Below, piece after piece: positions 11,264-22,473 of a stretch of 64,000 bases of DNA (positions are counted from its first letter, which is position 1; every line of letters begins with the position of its first letter). Where the stretch lies: positions 1-64,000 of the forward strand of contig JAIXMQ010000068.1 in assembly GCA_025716855.1 (NCBI GenBank). Direction: 5' to 3'. The position numbers and the translations under genes were made by a program. This DNA is from Pilaira anomala. Lineage: Eukaryota > Mucoromycota > Mucoromycetes > Mucorales > Mucoraceae. The notes below the pieces were generated by a model. The model saw only the letters and a list, made by a program, of their open reading frames with translations, did no database searches and was not told the origin of the DNA.

Positions 11264-13403
11264 ATGTACTCGAGAAAAAGAACCATTTCAACTCAGTCTA
11301 ATTCAAGTAGCAATAGCTCTACTCCTAAGTTAGCATTAGTACCCAAGTTACAACCTGTAGCTTTATCCGAAAGCGTTCAGGTCACTGTACGTTGTAGACC
11401 ACCAAAAAAGGATGAATTAAATAACTGCTGGGATCTATTAGAAGCGAATAAAATTACTTCTAATGATCCCAAGCTTAAAAAGCAACATCAATTTACATTT
11501 GGTAATAAAAGAATTATCGGTAATATATTATTGATATTTAATTGATCGTTTATATACCTTTTAATATATGTAGATAACGTATTTTATGGGAGCAATAACA
11601 CAGAATTATATTCTAAAAGTGTAGAAAGACTAATCAAGTAAGATATAATTGACAACTATTTGATTTTTTTATTCACTGTTTTTTTTTCAGTCAAGCAATG
11701 GAAGGATTTAATGGTAAGTATATAATAGTAAATATTATACTGTTACTATTATTTATTATTTACACATGATGTTTTATATATATACATATATATATATCTA
11801 GCTACTGTGTTTGCTTATGGACAAACGGCTAGTGGAAAAACATTCGTAAGTAAATAATTTTTAAAATCTTTATTTATTAAATTCTAACATATATATTTGA
11901 TAGACAATGGTAAGTCATATATTTTTTGGCCTTTTACTTTTGACAAGAGTATACATCTAATGTTTAAAACTCTAGATGGGTAAACTATAAAAAAGGCTCT
12001 TTATTTGTAAACACACAATATTTATATATCATGTAGGAACTGAAACAGAACCTGGTGTCATACCCCGTTCCGTTGATAATGTATTCTCATTTATTAAAAA
12101 GGCAAGTGTGTATACAATGTATTAAAACACTGTTATATCTTATAAATCTATATACATATAGGCTGTAACAAGAGAATTTTTATTGCGTGTTTCTTATTTA
12201 GAAATTTACAACGAAAGCATTCGAGACTTGTTAAATCCTTCTAATACTAATTTAAAGATTCAACAAGATAAAATTAGAGGTGTCTATGTTACACCATTAA
12301 CAGAAGAAGTTGTCACTTGTCCGCAAGATGTTTTAAAAATTATCGGACAAGGTGAAGCCAATCGACATATCAGTTCTACTGATTATAATTTACATAGTAG
12401 TAGAAGTCACACCTTATTTCAAATGATTATCGAAAGTAGAGAAAAAACAAACAATACAAATAATAATACAACACATCGTAGAACTTTAACACAATCCGGT
12501 TATGGCGTCAAATCAAAAGAAACTGTAAAGATATCTCAATTGAATTTGATTGATTTAGCTGGTTCGGAAAAGGCAGCAACAAATGAAGATAGAAGAAAGG
12601 AAGGTTCATATATTAATAAATCCTTATTGACATTAGGTACCGTCATTTCAAAATTAACTGAAACAAATGGCAGTAAAAGTCCTGGTCATATTCCGTTTCG
12701 TGACTCAAAATTAACTCGAATCCTACAAACTGCCTTAACTGGTTTAGCAAAAGTAGCTGTGATTTGTACTATTAGTCCTGCCTTACAATCAATTGAAGAA
12801 TCTCTAAATACTTTAAAATTTGCAACTCGTGTCAAAAAAATCACAATTCATGCTAAAAATGATGATGTTATGGACGATAAAGCATTAATTCAAAAGTACC
12901 GTAACGAAATATTACAGTTGAAAACTAAATTAAAAGAACAAGAAGAAAAGGATAGTGTTAGTGAAAATGAAAGAAGAGATCACGAACAAACTTTAAACCG
13001 TATGAGAAGTGTCCGAGATACCTTGAAAGAACGTATAGATCAATTGACAAAACTCATATTAACATCTGCTTCAGTCGTCGTTCAACAAAATACAAATGAT
13101 GATGATATTATCATTTTAAATGCGGATTCGCCCGAAATAAAAAAGGATGAAAATATGAAAAATGCCATTATCTTTCAATTAGAGCAACAAGTTAAAAAGT
13201 TAAATATGGAATCACAGCAAAAAGATGATCGTATTAAACAACTTGAACAACAACTTCGTTTACAATCTGCTATTAGTGCTCAACTTGAAACTGCTCTCAG
13301 CATCACCAAAGCTGAACTAGAAGTAAATCAGCTAAAAACTCCTATATCCGAAAGAAGGTATTACCTTGGATCACCACCCCAAGAACAAGAAGCTTCCTTT
13401 TAA
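11264..13403 (+). CDS. Kinesin-7-like (CENP-E family) motor protein
   Basis: Eight exons give about 570 residues. The motor domain runs from VQVTVRCRPP (beta1) through the P-loop GQTASGKTFTMMG, FLLRVSYLEIYNESIRDLL, switch I NLHSSRSHTLF and switch II NLIDLAGSEKA, to INKSLLTLGTVISKL, HIPFRDSKLTRIL and the neck SLNTLKFATRVKKI. Next comes a coiled coil with DKALIQKYRNEILQLKTKL, typical of kinesin-7, to about residue 560. The P-loop end is encoded by two successive microexons, 11904-11909 (ACAATG, Thr-Met) and 11976-11979 (ATGG), which restore exactly TMMG in frame with the exon at 12037. The intron starting at 12102 uses a GC donor (GCAAGT). The protein should move along microtubules with a chromosome or cell-polarity role. 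The tail is shorter than in animal CENP-E. The class is my inference from the neck; kinesin itself is certain. Confidence 0.9.
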
Positions 13404-13624
13404 TCATACAATGCTCTCATTCTCTTGAAAGATTTTTTTACTTGCTCTCGACTGTTTTACTATTATGTAATTATGGGTCTAAATGATATCATGCTGCAAT
13501 GTATAAAAAAAAAGGCAATTATTATTATTAATAAATAGTTAAAGATCACAGAAATAATTTGAAATGATTTCTTTTACGTTTGTACTAAAATATTTTATAA
13601 CGCATTTAAAAAAAATCGGTTTAA

Positions 13625-14722
13625 CTATTCTGGGCGACGATAGACAGTCTTGGAATCAGCTTGATTTACGGGGAAAACTATACCAAGAAGACAAAAAGAT
13701 AAATACCATGTTACATATACATATAAATATAAAAATTACCAAGCATATCAGCAATATTGACGTGAGCTGGACGGCCAGCAGTGAAAACAATTAATTCAGC
13801 TAATGTATTGGATAAAATGATTAATTATTATCATTCAGAAATCACATCTTATACTTACCAATGTCATCAGCTACAAGGGGTTGTAAACCCTTATAAACAT
13901 TATCTGCTTTCTCCTTGTCGCCTCGAAAACGAATGGTAGAGAATTCAGTGTTTACTAGGCCAGGGCAAATTTGGCTAACACGAATAGGCGTTTCAACTAA
14001 TTCAATAGCTAAAGCCTTTGTGATAGCATCAACAGCAAATTTAGTGGCTAATTTAAAGAATAGAGTCAGAGCGTGAGAAAAAAACTTCGATCACAATTAT
14101 TTTTCTTTACCGCAATAGATGCTGCCACCAGAATAAGCTTGTTTACCGGCAACAGAACCGATGTTGATAACATGTCCTACACCACGTTCCTTCATACCTG
14201 GAACGATAGCCTGTGTTAATAAGACAAGACCTTTCACGTTGGTAGCCAACATTTGATCAATCACGTGTTCTTCTACTTCAACTAAAGGGTCTGTACCGAT
14301 CACCATGCCAGCATTATTCAATAAAATATCGACATGCTTGACAGGCTCAGGTAATTCAGAAATAACTTGATCAATTTGCTTTTTATCACGAACATCTAAT
14401 TGAACTGCATGAACATGAATATTAGGATGAGACTTTTCTAACTCGGACTTGAGTTGTTGTAATTTCTCTAAACGACGAGCAGTGACAATCTAATAAAAAC
14501 GATACAAGTTTATATATGGTTACTATGGTTTTTTTTAAAAAAAAATTTACCAAGTTGCTTCCTTCGTTAGCAAATTGACGCGCACTTGCTTCTCCAATTC
14601 CTGAAGATGCGCCAGTACTAATTATACTGTGTTAGTATATTTTATTTTATTTTTGCATAAATACGAATATAAATTTAGATTCATACATACATGAAAACAG
14701 TCTTTCCTTCTAATCTACCCAT
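13625..14722 (-). CDS. Short-chain dehydrogenase/reductase (YMR226C-like)
   Basis: Reverse-strand exons splice to about 265 residues. The Rossmann dinucleotide site is STGASSGIGEASARQF, followed by IVTARRLEKLQQL (an Arg after the second strand, which favours NADP), VQLDVRD, ILLNNAGM (NNAG), and HVINIGSVAG. The catalytic YxxxK has its tyrosine in YSGGSIYCG near 14130 and its lysine right after the following intron (ATKFAVDAIT). The C-terminus has RVSQICPGLVNTEF and a short VYRRPE end. This pattern is that of the yeast YMR226C/bacterial YdfG group, NADP-dependent dehydrogenases acting on serine, 3-hydroxy acids and related small alcohols. Cytosolic, no targeting signal. It shares a 288-bp promoter region with the hydrolase at 15011. 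Substrate is inferred from family only. Confidence 0.87.
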
Positions 14723-15010
14723 AATGTATCTATTTTAAATGAGAAAGGGGAAATAAAAATAGATGCGGTCGATATTAAATAAATCTAAAAAAAAACGGAT
14801 CAATGATTTCCCTTATATTTGGATAAAACACTCCAAATGATGAAATTTGTCCAACGTTAGAAAGTTTTTAAAAAGAACACATTCAATGTCTTTGAGAAAG
14901 TGTATCACAATCACGTGTAGGATAACCAAAAAGATTACACAATGGTAATTCTTTGATATGAATGCATCAATGAGAAAAAAAAATCACTATAACAATTTAT
15001 CCTTTTTAAA

Positions 15011-16191
15011 ATGTTTGCTAAAGCTTTAAAATGGGCTGGTGCAGGTATTCTTACTTCGTATATTATAGCAAGTTGCAAAAAACAAGTAACTTTAACCTCG
15101 CTCACTGAGGCACCATCTGATCTTTATTCACCCGAGTTTTATCCTAATGGCATCGATCTGCAATTACCATTTGGTACCATGCGTTATTGGCAATTTGGGG
15201 ATGAGAATGGTAGCCGAGTTGTCTTAATTCATGGTATCACTACTGGTTCGTCTGTATACGATAGATTAGCTCGAGATTTGGTAAATAACTTATTTTATTA
15301 AGCGATTGAATTGACGATAACAAAAAAAAAAAAAAAATGGTACAGGCAGATAATGGTCACCACGTATTAGTTTACGATCTTTGGGGTAGAGGTTACTCAC
15401 AAGCACCTGCTGCTAATTATGACGATTCATTGTACACTTCTCAATTAGCTATGCTTTTACAAAAAGTAGGATGGGAAAAAACAAATGTAATTGGTGTTTC
15501 GTTAGGAGGTAAAAGAAAGAAAAAACACTATAATGATATACGCATGAGATTAATCATCCATGAATCAGGTGGTATTGCAACAGCATTTACTGCTCTCTAT
15601 CCAGAAATGGTAGACAAGTTAGTTTTAATTGCACCTGTAGGTCTTATGAAAAATAGTGAGAAGCCATTAGTTTCTAAAGCATTGAATGTACCATTTGTTC
15701 ATCATTTTATTACAACGCACCCATACGTGCGTCCTTTACTCACTGGTTTTATTAAACGGTATGCAAGGAATCTTCATAAGGTAGAGCCTGGATTAGATAC
15801 AGAGACAGCCGCTACTATTTCGAAAATCACGGAAATCGCTACTTATCAATTTGTTCATCATCCTGGTTTTCTTCGTGCTTTTCTTGATACTGTTGTCAGC
15901 TTCCCATTCACCAATTTGACTGAAAGTTACAAAGAAGTAGGTCTTCAAAACAGGTCTATTCTAATCATTTGGGGAGATCAAGATACGGTAAAATAATATC
16001 AATAATTATAACATGGCATTAAGACTTATAATATATTATAGATTGTACCATTTAGCAATCACAAAGAAGCTCAGGAGCTTATGCCAAATGCAAAATTAAT
16101 TGTGCATAAAGATAAAGGACATGATGTTATTATTACGCTTTGGCGAACTGTGAATCAAGAGATTGAAGATTTTCTTAATTCTATTAAATAA
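15011..16191 (+). CDS. Alpha/beta hydrolase
   Basis: Four exons (15011 to about 15280, about 15346-15508, about 15569-15987, about 16042-16191) give about 333 residues. The N-terminus MFAKALKWAGAGILTSYII is a hydrophobic anchor or signal-anchor. The fold is marked by VVLIHGITTGSSVYDRLARDL (oxyanion HG), HVLVYDLWGRGYSQAP, the nucleophile elbow GVSLGG (Ser, split by an intron between the glycines), the catalytic acid in IIWGDQDTIVP and the histidine in HKDKGHDVIIT. All three catalytic residues are present. The family covers lipases, esterases and epoxide hydrolase-like enzymes; I cannot name the substrate. The membrane-facing N-terminus suggests an organelle or ER membrane location. Confidence 0.85.
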
Positions 16192-16242
16192 ATTTATTTA
16201 AATAGCAATTTATATGGTTCATTCTATGTAAATGTAGTTTTT

Positions 16243-17213
16243 CTATTTGCAAGATTTACTTAATAGTTCATAATCAAACAAACGTGCCTTGTAGTGAGGT
16301 AAACAGGCACTAGGCGAGATTTCATCTAATTCGAACCTATTTATATAAAAATGTCCAATTATAAATATCTGATTAAGAGCATGAAATAACCATGCCATGT
16401 TTACATACCCTAATTTCTTGGTATAAAAACGAAATGCACCTTTGTTCACTACAATAACATCATCAATTACCTCAAAGTAATAATTCAGGTACGGCTTTTT
16501 TTTTTTTTTTTTTTTACCTTTAAATACAGTCAACATGACCTTATCCATCTTCCAATGCTTTCCAATTTGATACAATAGATCCATCAAGTACTCACCTAAC
16601 CCTCTATTTCTAGCGGATTCCATCAGCTGTATTTCAAAACAATAAGCACAGTTTGCCATGATATCATCATCCATTGTCTCTTCTTGAATCATTTGAAACA
16701 ACAAAAATCCTTTCAGATCAGCTGGATCAGTGGCGGATCGAGCAATTAGATACCGAGCTTGGGGGGCAAGCATTTCAGCCCTTTTTTCTTGTTCATTCCA
16801 ACCACCTTGCGATTTTTTATACATTTCGAGAAGATTCGACTTGACCAAGCTGAATGTCCATTCGTGGAGTTTAGAAGGTAGATCAGTAACTGAATAATAA
16901 TCAATAACTAGGTCCAAGTCTTGACTAAAGGAAGAGCAAATTTTTTATTAAAAAAAGAGAGAAATATATGATACAATATAAAAATTGTTACCATTGATAT
17001 GTGATAGGTGAGTCTAAAAAGTTAACGAGACATGGTTCCTGTTTTTTTTAAAATAAAAAATCAGTACCAAAATCAATATATTTTTTCTCTTTAATGCTTT
17101 TTTACTTTGTTGACTTTATCCAAAAGACTATCAGGTTCAATCTAAAATGTCTTTTTTTTAGTATTACACCAAATTATTTTAGATTTCATTTATTCTACCT
17201 CATGAATTGGCAT
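16243..17213 (-). CDS. NAA40: N-alpha-acetyltransferase 40 (NatD) for histones H4/H2A
   Basis: Reverse-strand exons splice to about 250 residues. NAA40 hallmarks: LHEWTFSLVKSNLLEMYKKS then GGWNEQEKRAEM; RYLIARS; CAYCFEIQLMESARNRGLGE (acetyl-CoA site, RxxGLGE in place of Q/RxxGxG/A); KMDKVMLTVFK; then after an intron NKGAFRFYTKKLGY and FELDEISPSACLPHY. The enzyme acetylates the N-terminal Ser of histones H4 and H2A. The intron between VFK and NKGAF holds a run of about 17 T. The start is the least certain part: I use an ATG at 17213 (MPIHE) spliced to IEPDSLLDKVNK at about 17143, which resembles the helical N-terminus of the family. A further upstream start cannot be excluded. It is divergent with the Sec72-like gene, 405 bp between the ATGs. 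Confidence 0.82.
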
Positions 17214-17618
17214 ATTTTAAGTGGAGGATAAAAAGAGCATGGCACAGTTGTTGCAATATTTTTTTCCCACTTATTGGTGCTGAAAAAAAAATTTCCAAGT
17301 TACGTTTCAAAAAGGAGTGGGTTTTAAATATAATGCATTGATGAAATGCCCATCCTAAATATAAAAATGAACAACGAAAGTATAATCTCGGTATACTTTT
17401 TAAATCATAGGTGCCACCTTCTGCCTGTCTTATTGATTTTAACATTTTATGGAATCAAATATTACAACCAATATTTGATGTCTGCGTCACGATTTTCGAT
17501 TCGCTGGTTAAATACGTGCGTCAAGTTTCCCTCTTTTTTTTTTTTTTTTTGTAATACAGCTTGAAAAAAAAAATACCTTCTTTTTATTATTATTCCATCA
17601 TCTAAAATATATAAAAAG

Positions 17619-18200
17619 ATGACTAGTGTATTACAACCCGAAGTGAGTATTTCAAATGATGGCGATAAGATTTTATGTAAAGACCATGGACTTGAGAAGT
17701 GTAGCAAGTGTCAAGTGGATTGGACTGATCATAATAACTTGGCTGCAACTTTAAAACATGTAAAAGATATACCAGCACCTAACGCGCCTAACCCAACACG
17801 AAACGCTCAAGTAACACGACTCAAGGAAGAAGGAAACAAATACTTTAAACAAAATAATTATACTGAGGCTATCCGTTTTTACACAATGGCCGTTGATTTA
17901 TCTTGGTCTCGTCCACTTTGGGAACCCCTGGCTTTCCAATACGTTAGAGAAGAATTAGCACCCGTTTTAAGTAATCGTTCTGCTGCTTATCTTTCTCTCA
18001 AAAATTTTGTTGAAGCCTATGTTGATGCTGAAATGGTTACTCGTTTAAAACGCGAGTGGAGTAAAGGTTGGTTTAGAAAGGGAAAGGCCTTGGTTGGCCT
18101 TGGAAGAGTAGGAGAAGCCGCTGAAGCTTTCCAAACTGGTTTAAGATTTGATCATGAAAGTGAAGAACTCGTTAAAGCCTTAGCTGAAATTGGACATTAA
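17619..18200 (+). CDS. SEC72: Sec72-like ER translocon subunit (TPR protein)
   Basis: Single exon, 193 residues. An N-terminal domain with ILCKDHGLEKCSKCQVDWTD (CxxH...CxxC-like cluster of fungal Sec72) precedes a proline-rich linker. TPR repeats follow: RLKEEGNKYFKQNNYTEAIR, then LSNRSAAYLSLKNFVEAYVD and WSKGWFRKGKALVGLGRVGE. RPLWEPLAF between the first two helices is characteristic of Sec72. In yeast Sec72 partners Sec71 in the Sec62/63 complex and docks cytosolic chaperones during post-translational import into the ER. No membrane segment, as expected for a peripheral cytosolic subunit. A TATA-like ATATATAA lies about 15 bp before the ATG. Other TPR co-chaperones are possible, but the N-terminal cysteine module argues for Sec72. 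Confidence 0.8.
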   Translation: MTSVLQPEVSISNDGDKILCKDHGLEKCSKCQVDWTDHNNLAATLKHVKDIPAPNAPNPTRNAQVTRLKEEGNKYFKQNNYTEAIRFYTMAVDLSWSRPLWEPLAFQYVREELAPVLSNRSAAYLSLKNFVEAYVDAEMVTRLKREWSKGWFRKGKALVGLGRVGEAAEAFQTGLRFDHESEELVKALAEIGH

Positions 18201-18290
18201 TTTTTTAAAAAATAAATTTTGGTGTCATTTTTTTTTATTCATTTAATATATATATATATATTTTTTTTTTTCTTTTATGAATATTTATGT

Positions 18291-20236
18291 TTATCTGCGT
18301 AAAGAAGGATGTTCTCTAACTGCTTCTCCTTGTAACTTAGAAACTTCTTGAATCTTGTTTTCTAATTCCATAGATTTATTATCAATCCATTGCAAAGAGG
18401 ATAAATGAGAGTTGAGAATTTGAACAATTTGTCCGACCTAACATGAATAGTATTAGCATTTTTTTGCATAATAATAATAATAATAACATTAACATATTCA
18501 AATCTTACAACATCATCGTCATCATTAGAAATTTGTTTAGAACCACCCATTTTGTTAATCTCTTCCACCATAACATTCAAATTTCTATTAACATTATCCA
18601 ATTGACTATTAAGATCTTCAGCCATACCATAAGCTTTCTCTCTTTGTATATCAGCAGGTTGCATAGGTTGTTGCAAATTACTTTCATCAAATACTTCTTT
18701 AATTTGCTTTTCATATGTATCAAGAATAGAATTCAATTCTTCTTGTTGTGCGTTGATATATTCCAAATTTTGATCAATTTCACGTTGAGTTACTTCAACC
18801 TTGGTTACATTTTCATGCAATTTAGAGATCTAAACATTCGGTTGTTAACAAAAAAAAATCTCTTTATCCATTACATATTAATATATTACCTTGTTACCGT
18901 TTTCAATCAATTGTTGATCCCATTTGGCTACTTGACTGGCTTGTTTATGGAAATCTTTAGTTTGTTTCTCTAATTCTTTAGTCCACATATTAAGAATATC
19001 TTCCATTGATTTATTTTTTAATGTAGATGGTGTAGGAACAGAAATAGGCTTAGCTGATGCAATAGGTTGTGTTGTAAGTGTAGAGTTTGTGGCGGTACTG
19101 GTAGCAGGTGCTATTTTTAAAAAAAATTACTCCATTAATATTTTATTTCATGTCTCTTTCTCTTTTTAAAACTTACTATCAGTTTTTTGTCCAAATCCAC
19201 CAAATCCACCAACAGTAGAAGTAGTAGAAGTAGTGGGATTAGCTGCAGACGTAGTACTGGCACCAAAAGAAAGTGTAGGCTTGGCAGTAGTTGTAGCGGG
19301 AGCACCAAAGCCACCTGTAGCAGGTGCGGTAGGAGCAGGTGTACCAAATCCACTAGCAGGTGTGCTTGCAGCAGGTGTAGTAGCAGCAGCACCAAATCCA
19401 CCAAATCCACCAGTAGTAGGAGCAGCAGTTGTAGTTGTTGTAGCAGCACCGAATCCACCAAATCCACCGGTAGCGGGAGCACTAGTGGCAGGAGTAGTAT
19501 TAACCCCAAAACCACCGAATCCAGCAGTAGTAGGAGCACCAGTAGCAGGTGTGGTAGCAGCAGCAGCACCGAATCCACCAAATCCACCAGTAGCAGGTGT
19601 GGTAGCAGCAGCAGCACCGAATCCGCCAAATCCACTAGTAGCGGGTGCGCCAGAAGCAGGTGTGGCAGCAGCAGCAGTAGTACCAAATCCGCCGAAGCCG
19701 CTAGTAGCGGGAGCTGCACTTGCAGGTGTATTGGTAGCAGCACCGAATCCGCCAAATCCACCAGTAGCAGGAGCACCAGAAGCAGGTGTAGCAGCAGCGG
19801 CACCAAATCCACCGAAACCACCAGTAGCGGGAGCAGGAGTAGTGCCGAAGCCACCAGCAGTAGCAGCAGTGCTTGAGGGATTAGTATTAGCAGCACCAAA
19901 TCCACCAAATCCACCAGTGGCGGGTGCAGGAGAACCGAATGTACCAGTAGCAGGAGCAGGATTAGAGCTACCGAATGAGAAACCACCGGTTGTAGGAGCA
20001 GCAGTAGCTACAAATAACAATAAATGAGTTACTGTTTTAATTTTATTTTAAGGAACAAATTACATACAAGGTGTACCAAAACCACCGAATCCACCTGTCG
20101 CAGGTTTATTAGCGTTGTTGTTGAAACTAAAGGCTATTTGTTGTCGTTTGAATTAGATTGATTAAAGATGAATGATTAGTCTACTACTAAGAAAAAAAAA
20201 ATCTTTTTATTTGTTTTATCAAGGTTACATACCCAT
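18291..20236 (-). CDS. NSP1: FG nucleoporin NSP1 (Nup62 homologue)
   Basis: Reverse-strand exons splice to roughly 530 residues. After a one-codon first exon (ATG G, 20236) comes AFSFNNNANKPATGGFGGFG and then a large exon (about 19181-20008) of FG repeats, mostly GGFGGFGA separated by A/T/P-rich linkers. The C-terminal part is the Nsp1/Nup62 coiled-coil domain: KSMEDILNMWTKELEKQTKD, FHKQASQVAKWDQQLIENG, then VEVTQREIDQNLEYINAQQE, QREKAYGMAEDLNSQLDNV, LQWIDNKSMELE. NSP1 lines the central channel of the nuclear pore and its FG repeats bind transport receptors. Nsp1 of yeast is longer (more repeats); here FG cores are few-charged GFGGFG, closer to Nup62. The alanine/threonine codon repetition makes long open frames in three other frames, which are not genes. 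Confidence 0.92.
19187..20020. repeat. FG-repeat coding minisatellite
   Basis: Imperfect repeat units of about 36-60 bp encode GGFGGFGA plus an Ala/Thr/Pro linker inside NSP1. On the plus strand the units read as CCACCAAATCCACC and variants. The degeneracy between units (CCG/CCA, AAT/AAG) shows they are diverged, not a fresh array. Confidence 0.85.
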
Positions 20237-21145
20237 TGTTCTTTTTTAAATAAATGTATTCAAATATTTCTTCTATAAAAGTCAATTAATGGAACCAACA
20301 ATGAAAAAGAATCTTTTTTGTTAAAAAAAAATAGTTTATCAAGACAACTGAGTAAAACGCGTTTTTCATTCCAAAAAAAACAATAAAAAAAAATGTGACG
20401 TCGGATTACAGTGACTTGAAGAAGTTAAAGTGTCAAAGTTGTAGAAAGAGAAAAAACTATGTTTAAAACGCTAAGTTGACTAAAGCAACACCTTTTTATA
20501 TCATTACTTTATTGGGAATGTAAAACATTGGGTAATTTTCTATCAATTGCGTTTTTACACTTCTTTATTCTAAATTATATCCAACTATCTGCCTATTTGA
20601 AGCCTAATTGGTTGTAGTAGATCGATTTGCTGCTTCTTAGATACATTGATTACTCAAGTTTAAACATGGTAATATTAGTATCTAAATATATATTAAATTG
20701 TATGTTTACGTCAAATAACTTAGTTTTGAGCGATATCCAAACTCTAAGCTATCTGTCATTAAAGAATGTAGTTATTACTTGTATTTTGTAATTCTGGAAT
20801 ACGAAATTAATATAATAGAAGATCAAAAGAAAAATAAAAACTTAAACATGGATTACTTGTTCCATATAAATAGTTTTAATGATACATAATAAGCAAATTA
20901 TTGCACTAAATCGATTTTCCTTTTTTTTTCCCGCATATGTACATGGACAGGTATACGAATGTTAAGGTTCACTGGGGAAAAAAATACAAGTTTTAAGCAA
21001 GAACTTGAGAAAGAAGAAAAAAAAAGTTGTTACATAATTAGTGTATATTCTATCGTAAAGTATACTTTATTATCATGTTATCTTGAGAACAGAAACAAAC
21101 GGTTTAAATTACTATAAAATGATCCCATTTTTATTTAATAAATAA
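20237..21145. other. Gap between NSP1 promoter and copper-fist 3' end
   Basis: AT-rich, about 900 bp; it should contain the NSP1 promoter (near 20237-20500) and the 3' region of the copper-fist gene. I find no open frame of merit and no structured RNA. Confidence 0.5.
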
Positions 21146-21583
21146 TTACGATATTGATGATGGCGATTTGAACGGATCAAGTAGTAAAGCCTCTATCGAC
21201 ATAATGTGGCGTGTTGTCTTTAGCTTTAGGTATTTATTAGATACGGTACAGACGCATTTTTGATGAATCTGTCTATTCTTTCTTTGCTCTCTGCAGTTAT
21301 CACATTGACTGATAGGTCTACCTTTTTTTCTGACAATTAATAAATGTCTTTCAGTATGGTCACATCGTGAAGATCGATGACCCTGTAAAAATATAAGCAT
21401 GTAAATATTTTTAATACTTGAATAAATAGAATAAGCGTACACAATCTTACCTTTATACATTCTAATAATGATGTGAGTGGTTTGAATATATGTTTGTACG
21501 GTTAGAGAAACGCATATAAATATTCATAATTGATTTAAATACATACTCTGACAAGCATACTTTATGTTATCGATAACAATCAT
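21146..21583 (-). CDS. Minimal copper-fist DNA-binding protein
   Basis: Three exons on the reverse strand: 21547-21583 (37 nt), 21451-21461 (11 nt microexon) and 21146-21382, giving 94 residues. They join to MIVIDNIKYACQKCIKGHRS, then SRCDHTERHLLIVRKKGRP and CDNCREQRK, and a CVC after IHQK. The zinc-binding Cys11, Cys14, Cys23 and His25, the GHR..CDHT core and the KKGRP minor-groove motif are all present. This domain is found in Ace1/Mac1/Cuf1-type regulators that sense copper (or in Cuf1, act in iron/copper control) and bind GCTG-containing promoter elements. The protein ends about 33 residues after the domain and has no Cys-rich copper-sensing or activation region. Both introns have good GT-AG ends. 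It is divergent with the MED9-like gene. Domain call secure; function as activator doubtful given the size. Confidence 0.82.
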
Positions 21584-22170
21584 AATTTTTAATATTGAAG
21601 AAAAAGAGAAAAAAGGAAAGTTAAGAAAGAAAATAAAAAGAAGGAAGTTGTTATTTGTATATGATGTTTGTCGAACAAAATTTTATAGCTGTATAAATAA
21701 TAAAAAAGAGCTCAGACCAACAAAAAATAGCGCAAAAAAATATACATGGAATTGAATAATCATTTATATACTAAACGAGGCAGTTTTGCGATTTGAGTAT
21801 CCTTCATGTATTTTTGGTTTCCCTTTATATATACGTATATTGTCAATTACTTTTCTTTCGGTAAGTTCAAATTAGGCAATAACATGTAGTTATTTGTATA
21901 GTTGACAAGAATTGATACGAAACTGTTTATAAGAGCAACCAAGAAATGTGTATACATCTTGTAACAATGATAATCTCCTTTTATAATGTTTAGATTTCTG
22001 CCCTGCATGCATTCAATTTTTGTGTTTGTTCTCTTTTTCCTACCTATTTTTTTTAAAATCCTTTGCCTAAAACTAGTCCACTTTTTTTTTTTTTTTTTTT
22101 TTTTTTTTACAGAAACCATAATAAAAATTTACAAGTGCGATCTTTATTTTTTATTCAATCTACATTCAAC

Positions 22171-22473
22171 ATGGAATCGCCTCAACAGACTGCAAATGCT
22201 TCTTCCCCCTTTAAAAAGTCAGACTTTACTTTTGATAAAGATTTTAACAACATTATTGATCTTTTATTAAACGGAAGTAATCCTGATGCCGTCGGAAAAG
22301 CAGTAGCTCAATTAGACGAAAAGTTTGAAAACGCGAAACAAGTATTAGACTCTTTACCTGGCTTACAATATACAAAAGAAGAGCAAGAAGTTATTCTTGC
22401 ACAAGAATTAAAAGTATTGGAACGCAAAAAGCAGCAACTGGATTCATATAAACACCTGACCACCTTGAGTTAA
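22171..22473 (+). CDS. MED9: Mediator subunit 9-like protein
   Basis: Single exon of 100 residues. After a polar N-terminus comes FTFDKDFNNIIDLLLNGS, then AVAQLDEKFENAKQVLDSLP, GLQYTKEEQEVILAQELKVL and ERKKQQLDSYKHL. The pattern LPG(I/L)-x-(Y/S)-x-EEQ...L...L..K...L..Y is the core of fungal MED9 (CSE2), a helical hairpin in the Mediator middle module that links transcription factors to RNA polymerase II. Length fits the short fungal forms. The ATG at 22171 follows a CT-rich leader and a T27 run; the open frame upstream is poly-F from that run and is discarded. Assignment rests on a short domain, hence moderate confidence. Confidence 0.68.
   Translation: MESPQQTANASSPFKKSDFTFDKDFNNIIDLLLNGSNPDAVGKAVAQLDEKFENAKQVLDSLPGLQYTKEEQEVILAQELKVLERKKQQLDSYKHLTTLS

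Noticed and set aside
19187..20027. Long open frames on the plus strand and in other minus frames across the NSP1 FG repeats (229-283 codons).
   Set aside because: They arise from the repetitive GGX/GCX codon pattern of the FG exon; composition is pure S/T/R, V/A/P or L/V runs without motifs, and the true frame is fixed by splicing to the Nup62-type coiled coil.
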